DNA of 40,054 bases from Planctomycetaceae bacterium (GTDB lineage: Bacteria; Planctomycetota; Planctomycetia; Pirellulales; Pirellulaceae), in the NCBI GenBank assembly GCA_015490875.1, contig WFWZ01000108.1:1-40054 (forward strand), written 5' to 3'. The translations under genes and the position numbers were made by a program. Below, piece after piece: positions 1 through 9,800 of the stretch (position 1 is the first letter of the stretch; each line of letters opens with the position of its first letter). Below the pieces are notes generated by a model, which did not search any database, was not told where the DNA came from, and saw only the letters and a program-made list of their open reading frames with translations.

Positions 1-1542
1 GACGCGACCGACATGGGTGACGCGTGGTGGCAGGTCGGAAGCCCAGTCTGGAAAGCACTGGCACAACGTTTGCCTCCGGGAACACGTCTGGCTGATGTCG
101 GGGAAACGTTCCATTGGTCGGGTGAGAACAGCGAGCGGGAACGGATCCGAGCCGGCAAGGCTTTGCTTGACTACCTTCTGTCGCTCGAGGACGCCGGTCG
201 CCCTTACCACCTCGTTGGCCACAGCCATGGGGGCTCGGTCATCTGGCATGCCCTCCGCCTGGCGCGGAAGCGACGCCGGCGCCTCCGGAACCTTCAAAGC
301 TGGACGACGGTCGGTACGCCGTTCTTGCACTACCGCATACGCAGCGCCTGGAGTATTGCCAATCTGTTCAACGCGGTCTTGGCCGTACTCCTCCTGCAGC
401 CGGCTCTCGTCACGTTTCATCAACTCTTTCGACTCATCGCCGTATCACTGTTCGGCGCCCCCATCTCGCTGCATCTCCAGCACCACCGCCCCGGTCCGAT
501 CACCCAAATCTTGCAAGCTCCGTTCAAGAAGCTTTTGGAACTTTTGGGCGTTCCCTTGGTCGAAACCTCAGCCGGACTGCAGATTGGAAGCTACCAACCC
601 GGTTCCGACCAGTCCCTGTCCGAATTCTTGCTCCACACGCGCGAAGGCTGGCTCGTCATCGCTGTGGCGCTCCTGTCTGCCTTTGTCTTTCTCAACTTGG
701 CAAGGTTGCTTCTGGCGCCCGTTCTCGAGTCTCTTTATCACCGAGCCGATCGGCGCGTGGAACGGAAGCTGATCGAACAGTTCGGCGATCGGTGGCTGGC
801 GCTGTGGTCTCGTCATGACGAAGCCATCAACGGGCTGCGCGCGACACTCGATCTTACATTGACCATGCTGCCTCGTATGACGGTCCGTGAGCCGATCCTC
901 TTTTCGGATCACCTTTCCGTGTTGGCTCGCCCCTACGAAGCTCTTTGGGCGCCGGTGTACAACTGGTTCCTTCGCCCGATGTTCAACCGGTGGATCAGTT
1001 CCTCGGTCGTCCGTGCTGCTCAAGGGGCCAATCGCCCGGCGGCCCAGGTGATTGCCGTTTCACCGACTCCCGTCTTTCAGTCAAGCGACAGCGCCTCCCC
1101 GCCTCTCCCGCAGTGGCTCGACGAACGGCTCGTGCAATTCGCCGACGATCACGCACGTCAAATGGCCCCTCAACTCCGCCGCCTCCTGGCGGAAACCTCG
1201 ATCGTCACCGGAATCGATGCCTTTGCCGAGACACTCACGGGTAAGGAGCTCGTGCACACCTCGTATTTCGAGCACGAGGAGATCCTCGACCTGCTGGCGC
1301 TGAACGTTGCGTGGGGCGTTTCGACTCGAACCGTCGCCGATCGCCGGCTCGGCGTCGATCCGCGGTTGTGGGAGTGGTTTCTTCACAACAAGGCGATGCG
1401 AGGCCCGATTCCGCGAGAGCTCGCCGAGATGCCCCGCGACGAGCCGCCCCGGATACGACCTCGACGGCGTCACCGGACGGCGTCAGTTTCCACCGTGGCG
1501 CAAGCCGTGCCGTCTACGCTGCCGCAGCGCCGAGCCGCCTAG
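1..1542 (+). CDS. Alpha/beta hydrolase-like membrane protein, 5' partial
   Basis: The reading frame is open to the first base of the window. An ATG lies at 13, but the product would then begin just before a GDAWWQVGS segment and lack the first beta strand and oxyanion-hole HG that precede this point in alpha/beta hydrolases, so I infer that the gene starts upstream. Counting from the ATG at 13, a GHSHGG nucleophile elbow puts the candidate catalytic serine at residue 71, and a VHTSYF segment near residue 415 is a candidate for the catalytic histidine. Two hydrophobic stretches (about residues 110-160 and 213-240) suggest membrane insertion within the lid region. Substrate is unknown; lipase or esterase activity is a family-level guess. 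It is convergent with the FtsQ-like gene, with only 10 bases between the stop codons. Confidence 0.75.
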   Translation, partial: DATDMGDAWWQVGSPVWKALAQRLPPGTRLADVGETFHWSGENSERERIRAGKALLDYLLSLEDAGRPYHLVGHSHGGSVIWHALRLARKRRRRLRNLQSWTTVGTPFLHYRIRSAWSIANLFNAVLAVLLLQPALVTFHQLFRLIAVSLFGAPISLHLQHHRPGPITQILQAPFKKLLELLGVPLVETSAGLQIGSYQPGSDQSLSEFLLHTREGWLVIAVALLSAFVFLNLARLLLAPVLESLYHRADRRVERKLIEQFGDRWLALWSRHDEAINGLRATLDLTLTMLPRMTVREPILFSDHLSVLARPYEALWAPVYNWFLRPMFNRWISSSVVRAAQGANRPAAQVIAVSPTPVFQSSDSASPPLPQWLDERLVQFADDHARQMAPQLRRLLAETSIVTGIDAFAETLTGKELVHTSYFEHEEILDLLALNVAWGVSTRTVADRRLGVDPRLWEWFLHNKAMRGPIPRELAEMPRDEPPRIRPRRRHRTASVSTVAQAVPSTLPQRRAA

Positions 1543-1552
1543 CGGTCGAAGA

Positions 1553-2488
1553 TCAGTTCCCTTGAGCGGATACCGAGTGCGTCGCTGCAGACGATCGACG
1601 GACGGTGCGTGCCGCGGCGTGGCGCACGTCGATGATGGCCGAAGGCCTCAAGTCGAGCGTTCCCTGCGCATCGGCGATCTGCCTCAGACGCGCGAGTTTG
1701 GCCTGAGCCGTGGGAGCGCCCCGAGGTTCCTGGCCAGGTGCAGCGCCCCATCGGATGCGGGTCCCTCCGCGTGTTTCCAGTTCGTAGGTGACGGGGGCAT
1801 CCGAGCTCGTGTCCTTCCGCATCGCGTGAATGGCGACAATGCCCCATGAACGCCAGTAGGGATCGAGCAACGTGGCGATACGGGCTGCACCGACAACGCT
1901 TGCGTGACCGAATGACGTACCGACGTCACCGGCCGGCCAGTGGTCGGGAGTGTAAAGTTGCAGGAAGTTCAGCGGATCGTTTTGCGAGAAGTCAGCGGGA
2001 GGCAGCAAGACACCCATCGTGTCGACCGGCCACCACCCTTCGCCGTTCTCGGTGACCACCATCAAAATCGGCCGCCGATACCGGAGCTCGACCACGATTC
2101 GACCGCCGGCTCGCTTGCTGACATAGTCGACGGAAGCTACCCACGGATGCAACTCGAACGCGTGCCGGATTTTGACCGTTACCTCTGGATCCAGCAGCGA
2201 AAGCCGTTCAAGACTCGACTGACGAAGGGCCTCGGCGCGAATATCCCCGCGGATCCATTTCGGCGGGGGCGGTCGCAGAACCAATTGCTTCGCGGAAACA
2301 GTGAGCGAATCGTCCTGGAGGACTTCTCTTCCCCATTTTCCCCAGGCCCACCAGATGACGAAGAGCACGGTCGCCAAGAGGCCGATGGTGGAGACGATCC
2401 CCCAATAGCGCACCGCAACCTCGGATGCCGCGCGCAAGGGACCTGCTTGCAGCCATCGAGCGGGAGCTCCTTTGTGGACCGTCCCCAT
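1553..2488 (-). CDS. ftsQ: FtsQ-like POTRA-domain membrane protein
   Basis: A 311-residue protein with a short basic cytoplasmic N-terminus, one transmembrane helix (about residues 27-46), then a POTRA/FtsQ-like region that includes HPWVASVDYV, an ELRYRRPI strand and a later VDTMGVLLP segment, matching the pattern of FtsQ/DivIB. FtsQ bridges divisome components in the periplasm. The start was chosen at the ATG at 2488 because GGAGG lies 5 bases upstream; a GTG 78 bases further up (2566) has a weak ribosome site. The gene follows murB by 91 bases on the same strand, as in many murB-ftsQ division/cell-wall clusters, which supports the assignment. Sequence similarity in this family is low, so the name rests on architecture plus synteny. 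The C-terminal tail of about 50 residues is Ala/Arg-rich and probably disordered. Confidence 0.7.
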   Translation of the reverse strand: MGTVHKGAPARWLQAGPLRAASEVAVRYWGIVSTIGLLATVLFVIWWAWGKWGREVLQDDSLTVSAKQLVLRPPPPKWIRGDIRAEALRQSSLERLSLLDPEVTVKIRHAFELHPWVASVDYVSKRAGGRIVVELRYRRPILMVVTENGEGWWPVDTMGVLLPPADFSQNDPLNFLQLYTPDHWPAGDVGTSFGHASVVGAARIATLLDPYWRSWGIVAIHAMRKDTSSDAPVTYELETRGGTRIRWGAAPGQEPRGAPTAQAKLARLRQIADAQGTLDLRPSAIIDVRHAAARTVRRSSAATHSVSAQGN

Positions 2489-2579
2489 GTCATCCTCCGT
2501 GAAGCACCAGTCGCCACCGGAATATGCCGACAACCATCGGCGACCATGGGCGACCTCCGGGAACACACGTTGCCTGGTT

Positions 2580-3458
2580 TTACCAGATTTCGAGCTCAGG
2601 TTCCAGTTCGACTCCGGTCCGCTCCCGCACCTGAGTTCGCGCCAAATCCATCAGCCGTAATACATCGTCGCTGGTACACCCCGGGTGAGCGATCACAAAA
2701 TTGGGGTATAGGTCACTCAACTCGGCCCCACCGACACGCGTTCCCTTCAGCCCGGCTTCGTCCAGCAGTTCCCGCGCCTCCATGCCACCGCGGTCTTTGA
2801 AGAGCCTCGCGCATGACACATCGCCACCCGGCTGCCGAGCCCGCCGGACGATCCATTCCTTTTGCATGCGCCGAGTCACTTCGCGGGGGTCGTCTTCGTT
2901 GAGCGCGAATACGGCTTCCAAGATCACCAGCTCATCGAGCGTACTCTTGCGGTAGGAGAAATGCATTTCCTCTCGAGTCCGCACGAGAATCTCGCCCGCT
3001 CGCGTCATCACGGTCGCCTCAGCCGTCCACTGTCCAAGGTCAACGTTCTGTGTGCCCGCATTCCCGTGCAAGCCGCCTCCAACAGTCCCTGGAATGGCCA
3101 CGAGTGCCTCAAGTCCCGCCAAACCCTCTCGGGCCGCCGTCGAAATGACTTGCCCCAGTTTGGCTCCGCCCCCGACTCGAAGTCGGGTTCCATCGACCCG
3201 AATCTCCGAAAAGACGGCCGCCGTCAGCGCCAACGTGACGCCGGGCAAACCGGCATCGGGGATGAGCACGTTGGAGCCTCCTCCCAAGAGGCGAACCGGA
3301 ATATCCTCCGCACGGCAGCGCTGCACTAGCCGCTGCAGCTCGTCCGCCGTGGTGGGCTCGGCGAAATACTGAGCCGGGCCACCCAATCTCAGCCAATTCC
3401 AAGGCGCCAGCGGCTCGTCCTGCCGCAAAATGTGCTCCAATCCCTCTGTCCAAGCCAT
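2580..3458 (-). CDS. murB: UDP-N-acetylenolpyruvoylglucosamine reductase MurB
   Basis: MurB reduces UDP-GlcNAc-enolpyruvate to UDP-MurNAc with NADPH and FAD in cytoplasmic peptidoglycan precursor synthesis. Visible family motifs, numbering from the ATG at 3458: the FAD-binding GGGSNVL (59-65), the GTVGGGLHGNAG segment, the FSYRKS segment with the YRxS pattern, and a C-terminal LEPELEIW containing the conserved Glu. The 292-residue length suits the short MurB class. The frame stays open to 3626, but that would overlap the upstream nuclease gene and add a non-homologous arginine-rich leader; the ATG at 3458, with GGAGG about 13 bases upstream, fits the family N-terminus. The expected G-S-x-F-K catalytic-serine motif reads SCARLFKD, with Arg218 where Ser (or Cys) is usual. 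Followed by the FtsQ-like gene. Confidence 0.93.
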   Translation of the reverse strand: MAWTEGLEHILRQDEPLAPWNWLRLGGPAQYFAEPTTADELQRLVQRCRAEDIPVRLLGGGSNVLIPDAGLPGVTLALTAAVFSEIRVDGTRLRVGGGAKLGQVISTAAREGLAGLEALVAIPGTVGGGLHGNAGTQNVDLGQWTAEATVMTRAGEILVRTREEMHFSYRKSTLDELVILEAVFALNEDDPREVTRRMQKEWIVRRARQPGGDVSCARLFKDRGGMEARELLDEAGLKGTRVGGAELSDLYPNFVIAHPGCTSDDVLRLMDLARTQVRERTGVELEPELEIW

Positions 3459-3615
3459 CGTCGCTGGTTGGCCTCCAAGAAAAATGCTTACACGGATCCC
3501 GCGAGCCCATTCCGCGGCCGATCTTACCACAGCAGCCCTAGTGCGGGGAAGGAAGCCTTCTCGCCATGGCTTATAGGACGAACGCGAGTCCCCGAAGGGC
3601 GTCGGGACGGGGGCG

Positions 3616-4506
3616 CTACAGCCCACGCGAGCGGAGACGCTCCTGCAAGTCGTCGACCATCGATGACAGCTCGTCGCGAGGCAGTCCCCGTAGCGCTTCC
3701 TTCGACATTTCCTCCTCGCCCAGTAGCTGACGAAGCAGCACGATCTTGCCGATCAGCTCCCCCTCCTCTCTTCCCTCCTCTCTTCCCTCCCGTCGGGCAC
3801 CCTCTATCAGCCACTTGTAATCCCGTAGTGCCTTCTCGCGCTGATCGTACATGGTCCGATCCTCCGTCTTCCGCTGAATGGCTTTCGCCGCGTCAATGGC
3901 TCGTTCAAACGCCTCCCCAGGTAGCAACTCCCGCAGCCGACCCGTCTCGTACCGATGTGCATGGAGCAGAAAAAACGCCCACTGCTCGATCGCTGACGCC
4001 CGCGCAATCGTCGCCTCGTCCAGATTATACTTCGTCAACTCGACCGTGTGGACCTCCAGCGCCTCCGTCAGTACCCGACCCTCGTCAAGGTCCGCCAACC
4101 GAAACCGATGATGAGCCGTAGGGACACCTCCGAAAAGTACGTTCCCCAGAAAGCAAATCGAGATGGCCGGACGCAGCCGCCAGTACTTCTCGCCCTGTTT
4201 GAGTTGCTCGGTGTAGAGCGAACAGGCGTAATAGGCGAGCCGCTCTTTGAGGCCGACGGCGACGTCGACCTGCATTTCGATGTTGAGCCATCGTCCGGCC
4301 TCGTCGCGAGCTCGTATGTCGAGCACGATCAACTTCTGCTCAGCGAAGTCCTTGTAACTGAACGGATTGAGAATCTCGACCTCGACGATCTGCTCGTCGG
4401 GGGCTAGGACCGCGTTCGTAAGGCCCACCAGTGCGAGAGTGTTCTCCCTCGTACCGAAGATCTTTTTGAATGCGAAGTCGACTGTCGGCTTGATTCCCAG
4501 TACCAC
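3616..4506 (-). CDS. Rpn-family PD-(D/E)XK nuclease / putative transposase
   Basis: A 296-residue member of the recombination-promoting nuclease family (PDDEXK_2; often annotated as a putative transposase). The N-terminus PTVDFAFKKIFG is the family signature, and a catalytic-like set D63 ... E77-x-Q79 follows in the strands LIVLDIRARD and LNIEMQ. The central part carries the usual aromatic LAYYACSLYTEQLKQGE block. The C-terminus holds a GREEGREEGE stretch encoded by a short direct repeat (about 3762-3795), common in this family and prone to slippage. The start is GTG at 4506 with GAGGAG about 6 bases upstream. No inverted repeats or target duplications typical of an insertion sequence are evident, so this is probably a stand-alone nuclease gene rather than a mobile element. 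Biological role in this organism is unknown. Confidence 0.88.
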   Translation of the reverse strand: MVLGIKPTVDFAFKKIFGTRENTLALVGLTNAVLAPDEQIVEVEILNPFSYKDFAEQKLIVLDIRARDEAGRWLNIEMQVDVAVGLKERLAYYACSLYTEQLKQGEKYWRLRPAISICFLGNVLFGGVPTAHHRFRLADLDEGRVLTEALEVHTVELTKYNLDEATIARASAIEQWAFFLLHAHRYETGRLRELLPGEAFERAIDAAKAIQRKTEDRTMYDQREKALRDYKWLIEGARREGREEGREEGELIGKIVLLRQLLGEEEMSKEALRGLPRDELSSMVDDLQERLRSRGL

Positions 4507-4740
4507 AGTGACTCCTCTATGCCAAAGGATTGCCCACTTGCCGATGTCCTACCGGCCTGGAAACTCGACTCGGAGACTCGAGTTCTCTTCCCCCGCTAGC
4601 AACCACCCAACCGGCCTCTACGCTATAAGTGACCAAAATGCGGTCCCGATGCGCAGAATACCGACCGTTTTCCTTTGTCTGGGGCGGGTCTCCTGCCCCT
4701 ATCGGGCATCTCGATCCTTGCGGAATGTGCGAAGCAACTC

Positions 4741-5925
4741 ATGCGAGCTGAAATCTTGGCTATCGGCGACGAGCTGGTCGCCGGACACCGCGTTGATACA
4801 AACTCCGCATGGCTCTCGCGCCAGCTCCGCCATCTGGGCATCATTCCCGCTCGGCACACGACGGTCGGCGACCGGCTTGAGGAACTGGTCGCGACGATCA
4901 CGGACCTGGCGACTCGAGCCGACATCGTTGTCTCCACGGGCGGGCTCGGGCCGACACAGGACGACCTGACCCGGCAGGCACTGGCTCAAGCTACCGGACG
5001 CCCTCTGGAGACCGATGAAGGGATGCTGGAACACATCCGAGGTCTCTTTGCTCGCCGCGGACGCTCCATGCCCGACTCGAACCGCTTGCAAGCCCAGCGG
5101 CCAGCCGGCTCGGCGTGGATCCCCAATCCCCATGGTACGGCTCCCGGCATCGATTGCCGGCTTGAAATCGACGACCACTCCTGCCGCTGGCTGGCTCTCC
5201 CCGGCGTCCCTGCAGAAATGCAAGAGATGTGGCACGACTCGGTGGCCGAGCGTATTCGAGGCACGATCACCGTCCCCCGTTCGATTGCCATTCGCGAATT
5301 ACGTTGTTTCGGCCTTGGAGAAAGTACGCTCGAGTCCCGTCTGCCTCGAAGTCTTCTGCGGGGACAAAACCCGGAGATCGGGATCACCGTCAGCCGAGGT
5401 ACGATTACGCTGCGTGTCACGGCGCACGGGGCGACGCCCGACGAAGCCGAAGCTCTTCTTGATCCTGTCGTCCGTGAGCTCGAACAGAGCCTCGGACACC
5501 TCATCTTTGGGTACGGAGACCAAACTCTTGAAGGCGTCGTCCTGGCGGAACTACGCCGCCGTGGCCACACCCTTGTCACTCTCGAGGGACCCTCGCTGGG
5601 GCAGCTCGCGAGCCGACTTGCCTCAAGCGACCCCGAGGGTTTTACTTACCTCGGCGGAAACATCGATCCGCGACTGACGGACGATGAAGAAGATGCAGAA
5701 TCCCCGTCGTCGGCGCTAGGGGAACGTTTACGGCAGCACGTGAAAGCGGCACGTGCTACCACGGGACTTGGCATGGCCACTGCCCGTCCCGGCACCGCCC
5801 GACTGGTCGTCCTCATGCATGACGATCTCTTCCAGAAAACGATTCCGCTGCGCGCTCACCCCGAAATCCTCGCTGACCTAGCCGCCAAGCATGCGCTCAA
5901 CTTCCTGCGTCTCCACTTCCGATGA
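4741..5925 (+). CDS. cinA: CinA-family protein with degenerate C-terminal domain
   Basis: A 394-residue CinA-type protein. The N-terminal molybdopterin-binding-like (MoCF) domain is intact: MRAEILAIGDELVAGHRVDTN opens it and STGGLGPTQDD is the hallmark loop near residue 65. In bacteria this domain is linked to ADP-ribose pyrophosphatase activity. A middle alpha/beta domain follows. The C-terminal region (from about residue 280) corresponds to the nicotinamide-nucleotide amidohydrolase domain, but the catalytic ESCTGG-type motif reads EGPSLG and the downstream Tyr/Lys segment is not recognisable, so amidase activity is probably lost. The start at 4741 matches the family N-terminus; 22 extra codons upstream to 4675 are not supported. 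Divergent from the Rpn nuclease gene across 234 bases in which I see no convincing promoter. Confidence 0.88.
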   Translation: MRAEILAIGDELVAGHRVDTNSAWLSRQLRHLGIIPARHTTVGDRLEELVATITDLATRADIVVSTGGLGPTQDDLTRQALAQATGRPLETDEGMLEHIRGLFARRGRSMPDSNRLQAQRPAGSAWIPNPHGTAPGIDCRLEIDDHSCRWLALPGVPAEMQEMWHDSVAERIRGTITVPRSIAIRELRCFGLGESTLESRLPRSLLRGQNPEIGITVSRGTITLRVTAHGATPDEAEALLDPVVRELEQSLGHLIFGYGDQTLEGVVLAELRRRGHTLVTLEGPSLGQLASRLASSDPEGFTYLGGNIDPRLTDDEEDAESPSSALGERLRQHVKAARATTGLGMATARPGTARLVVLMHDDLFQKTIPLRAHPEILADLAAKHALNFLRLHFR

Positions 5926-5943
5926 CAGGCCCCATCCATCGCA

Positions 5944-6810
5944 CTACTTGGCGGAGCCCGCGTCTGACTCGCGCGGCGATGGCGCCTCGGGGCGGCTTGC
6001 GTAAGGCCACAAACGCACGTTGCCGCGTCGATCTCGCTGCGAGGGCGTCTCGTTGGTCGCCACCAGATCATCCAACCAGACACTCTGCCGTTTGGGAGCT
6101 CCTCCCGGCCACTCGCTCAGCAACCATGCATAACGCACTCGCGAAAACGGACCTCCCAACGTCGGCCGTTTCGTGTCCTGAAAGACGAGCCGCTCATCCT
6201 GCCAAAGCCGCACGACTCCGCGTCCGCGTTGGCTCGCCAACGTCACTTGCAATTCGATTGCTTGCCACTGCCCCAACGGAACCGGCTCGCCGCAACGTCG
6301 TGCCCTCGGCGCCATCGGAAAGCGCACGCCAGCCAGAGAATTGTGGATGTTCAGCCGTCGTGTTTGAGGATCGAGAGAAACATCAATAGATCCCTCCTCT
6401 TTGCCGCCAGCGGTTAAGGTCACCAGCCGCACTAGGCGCAAACCTCTTCCCTGAGCTTTCGCATCAAACCCTTCCGGAAGGTAAATGTGAAAGAGAAGCC
6501 AGATCGTTTCACTCTCATCCAGCACCTCGGGGAATGTCCATACGCCGCCCCACTTGCCCAAGCCGCGTGACGCCCGCTCGATCGTCGTACAAGCGGCTAG
6601 CTTGCCCGAGTAAACAAATCGGTCGGAGAACACAGTCCTCGGAAAGGCACCCCGCTCCCCCAGGCCCGTCTTGCCGGCTGCTTGAGTTCCCACGCGGCCC
6701 TCTTCGAAAGAGCGATGGTCGGTCCACGCGTTGCTCAAGTCGACCCATGAGGATACCGCCACAGCGACGGCAAGCCACCATGTCCAACCGAGATTACTTC
6801 TTCGAATCAA
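5944..6810 (-). CDS. Secreted concanavalin-fold protein, heparin-lyase-like
   Basis: A predicted secreted protein of 288 residues and last gene of the four-gene minus-strand operon. The start is inferred to be the TTG at 6810: it gives an N-terminus with basic residues followed by a hydrophobic stretch (LGWTWWLAVAVAVSSWV), i.e. a signal peptide, and GGGAGA lies about 5 bases upstream. No ATG or GTG lies between it and the upstream gene's interior. This start overlaps the end of the WD40 gene by 17 bases, implying translational coupling. The mature region has the alternation of beta strands, GKWGGVWTFPEVLDES, PLGQWQAIELQV and VRLWQDERLVF segments, resembling polysaccharide-lyase or LamG-type jelly rolls that bind or cleave glycans. 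Catalytic residues cannot be assigned by eye. Confidence 0.7.
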   Translation of the reverse strand: MIRRSNLGWTWWLAVAVAVSSWVDLSNAWTDHRSFEEGRVGTQAAGKTGLGERGAFPRTVFSDRFVYSGKLAACTTIERASRGLGKWGGVWTFPEVLDESETIWLLFHIYLPEGFDAKAQGRGLRLVRLVTLTAGGKEEGSIDVSLDPQTRRLNIHNSLAGVRFPMAPRARRCGEPVPLGQWQAIELQVTLASQRGRGVVRLWQDERLVFQDTKRPTLGGPFSRVRYAWLLSEWPGGAPKRQSVWLDDLVATNETPSQRDRRGNVRLWPYASRPEAPSPRESDAGSAK

Positions 6811-9800
6811 GCGTCTCTCCCGCGTATGGAAAGCTGGCCCATGCCTTCCCGTCGTCGCTCCAGACCCAAACGACGCTCTGGTGACCGGCAGCCGCGATCC
6901 GTTTGCCCCGTCGGTCCGACGACACGACATACACGTAATCCGACACACCGGGAAATGTCCGCAGCACACCGCCATTGTCACTGCGACGCAACTGCACGGC
7001 CGGATCTCCGGCCGCCAACAACACGTTCGTCGTCAGTCCCTGAAAACCGATATCGGTCACTTCCTTCTTGAACCCGCCGATCGTGCGCTTTTGTTCGCCT
7101 GTCCGAGCATCCCACATCTTGGCCGACTGATCGGCACTTGCACTAGCCAGCAGCCGGTCATCCGCGCTGAAGGCCACGCCCAATACATGAGATGTATGCC
7201 CCTCGTATGAACGCACATGCTTGCCAGAATGAACGTCAAAGACCTTCACAAAGCGGTCGGCACCGCTGCTTGCTATGAATTGTCCGTCGTGCGAGAAAGC
7301 CACGTCCAAAACCATGTCGCTGTGAGGCTCGGGAATCTCCTTTTCCAGTTTCCCCGACTCCCACTCCCAAATCCGCAGTTGTCCCGATCGAGATGGATCA
7401 CCGCTGCCACTGGCCAACAGCCGCCCGTCGGGACTGAATGCCAACGCCGTCACCCGGTCGGCAAGACTCCCCGCATCCGTCACGTCTCCGATCGTTTGCA
7501 CGAGCTTCCACTGGGGAACCAACGGCCACCTCTTGAGCTCACCGTCGGATGTGCCAACCAGTATCGCTTGACTGCCGAAACACGTAAGCGACGCAACCTT
7601 GGCACTCCCGGTTTCCGCACGCTCCAGGCCAGCACCTGTTACTGCGTCCCACAAGTAGAGACGGCCGTCGCCCGACACGGTGAGAGCAAAACGCCCGCCG
7701 CGAGAAAAAGAGGCCGCGACAAAAGTCATGGTCGGGGACGCCGTCTTTTCCTTGGCTTGACGCGCTTCGTCCGCCTGGCGCCGAGCCGCCTCGAGTTGCT
7801 CGGACACCTTCTTCGCCTCTGCCAACTCCTGCTTCGCCCGCTGCACCAACTCAGCCGCTCGCTGAGCTGTGCGCTCGGCGGACTGCAAGTTTGTCTGTGC
7901 CGTCTTGACGGCGGCTTCCGCTTTGTCCAACTCCTGCCGGACAGGCTTCACCGCTGCCGTTGCCTTTTGGTGCTCGCTTTTCAACTGTCCAATCTTCGCC
8001 CGCACAGCTTGCTCCTGCTTCGCCAGGTCACTGCGCCGCTTCTGGACCTCGGCTGTATCGGCTTTCTCCTTCTTCAGTCGCTCGATTTCCTCGGTTACCT
8101 TCTTGAGTTCCGCCAAGACGCTTTCGAGTTTCTTCTCCTCTTGCTGCAGAGCCTCCTGAGCCGCTTGCTGTTTTTGCTTGGCCTGCTCAAACGCCTTCCG
8201 AGCCTTTTCCAGTGCCTCCTTCTGTTTGGCAAGCGCTTCGGAGGCCTGCTTTTGTTCCTCGGATGCTTTCTTTGCGTTGGTTTCCTCACCCTTCAGCCGG
8301 TTCTCCGCAGCCTTGACATCCTGGTTGGCGCCGTTGACACGGAGTTTGGCCAGTTCGGCCTTCCAGCGAACGCGATCCAGTTCCAGTTCCCAATCCGGGT
8401 CAACTTTCCAATCGGCGATGCGCTTTCCCGTAGGCAGATCCCAAAGTCCGGCCAAACCGTCGCCATGTACCACAACCATTCGCTTGCCATCGCCGCTGAC
8501 GGCAAGTGCGCGGATGGGTTTACCCGTGGAGACGCGCCGCATGACTTTCTTGGCTCGCACGTCCCATACCCGAACCATGCCGTCCTCGCCTCCAGCAACG
8601 ACCGACGTCGGCTGGCCGGCCATAGGCTCCAAAGCCGACACCGGCCCCTTTCCCTCGCGCAACTCGCCCACTACCGGCCATGGGGGCACGCTCTGCGAAC
8701 TCTGCTTCTTGCCCTCCTTGTCGGCTGAGGTCGATTGTTGATTTCCTTCTTTGTTGTGGTCAGGTTGGTTGGCCAAAACGACAACGCGGTCTCCCAGACC
8801 AACCACCAATGTTTTCGAATCAACCAGTGCGATGGCATGAACAGGTTCGGAAAATGCACGGCTTCCTTGAATCTTTCCGTCTGTTCCCCGCACCTCGACG
8901 CGGTTCTCCTTCGTTGCGACGGCGATTTGCGTTCCGTCCGGCGAGACGGATAAGAGAGCAAGCAGCGCCTGGTCCGCCTTCCACATAGCGAACGATTTGG
9001 TGCTCCCACTGCGATACCAAGACACCGTCCCGTCACCGCGAAGAACGACGGCCACGTCGGTGTCCCTTGCTGCGTCTGCCTGAAGGACCGGAGCACCGCC
9101 GGCCGGCGCCACGATTTGCCCGCTCGGCTCGACTCGCTGCCAAATCTTGATCGTACGATAACCACCCGACGCGACGATCGGCCGTGTCGGATGGAAGGCC
9201 ACCGACTGGACGTAGTCGAGGTGAGCGGGTGGTCGCTTTTCGTAAAGCCCCGACCGCACCAGTGCAGGGTCGCTCAGGTCGGTCCACCGTTGCCGAGCCC
9301 CCAAGTGATAAAGCGTCAGGCGGTTGCCGCGCGAGGCAACGAGATAACGTCCGTTGGGAGCCACTGCGAGCGCAAAGATCGGATGGGGCCCCTCAGGAAT
9401 GGCTCGCCAATCCATTTTGGCCTCGGCAGTACTCTTGCCCTCCTCCGCTCCCAATTCGATCCAGCGACGTAGCCGAGCCAATTCATCGGGCGTGAGGTTG
9501 CTCGCACCCACGTCGTTGTCTTCAGGCGGCATGATCGGCTCATCGGCATGCCGAGCCAAAACGAAGAGCAGACTCGCGTCCGGCTTGCCTGCCACGATGG
9601 CCGGTCCCGAGTCGCCACCCTTGCGAATGGTCGCGACCGACTCGAGCACCAATTCGCCTTCCTTGTCACTCTGGTTATGACATGCCAGACACTTCTTGCG
9701 GAAGATGGGCAGAATATCTCGCGTAAAGGAGACCGACTCGAGTTTCGATCCGTCGGCGACCGGGAGTGGGTCCTGTGCCACGAGGGTTTGCGGAAAGACA

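Noticed and set aside
3616-4506. Complete insertion sequence around the Rpn-type nuclease
   Set aside because: No terminal inverted repeats or target-site duplication were seen on either side, and the gene sits in a normal neighbourhood.
4507-4740. CTATAAG-type -10 box before cinA at about 4624
   Set aside because: No -35 box was found at a suitable distance, so a promoter is not supported.
7217-8728. Long plus-strand open frame of 503 codons
   Set aside because: It is antisense to the coiled-coil and WD40 gene; the leucine-rich translation is the mirror of the Lys/Glu/Ala-rich coiled coil.
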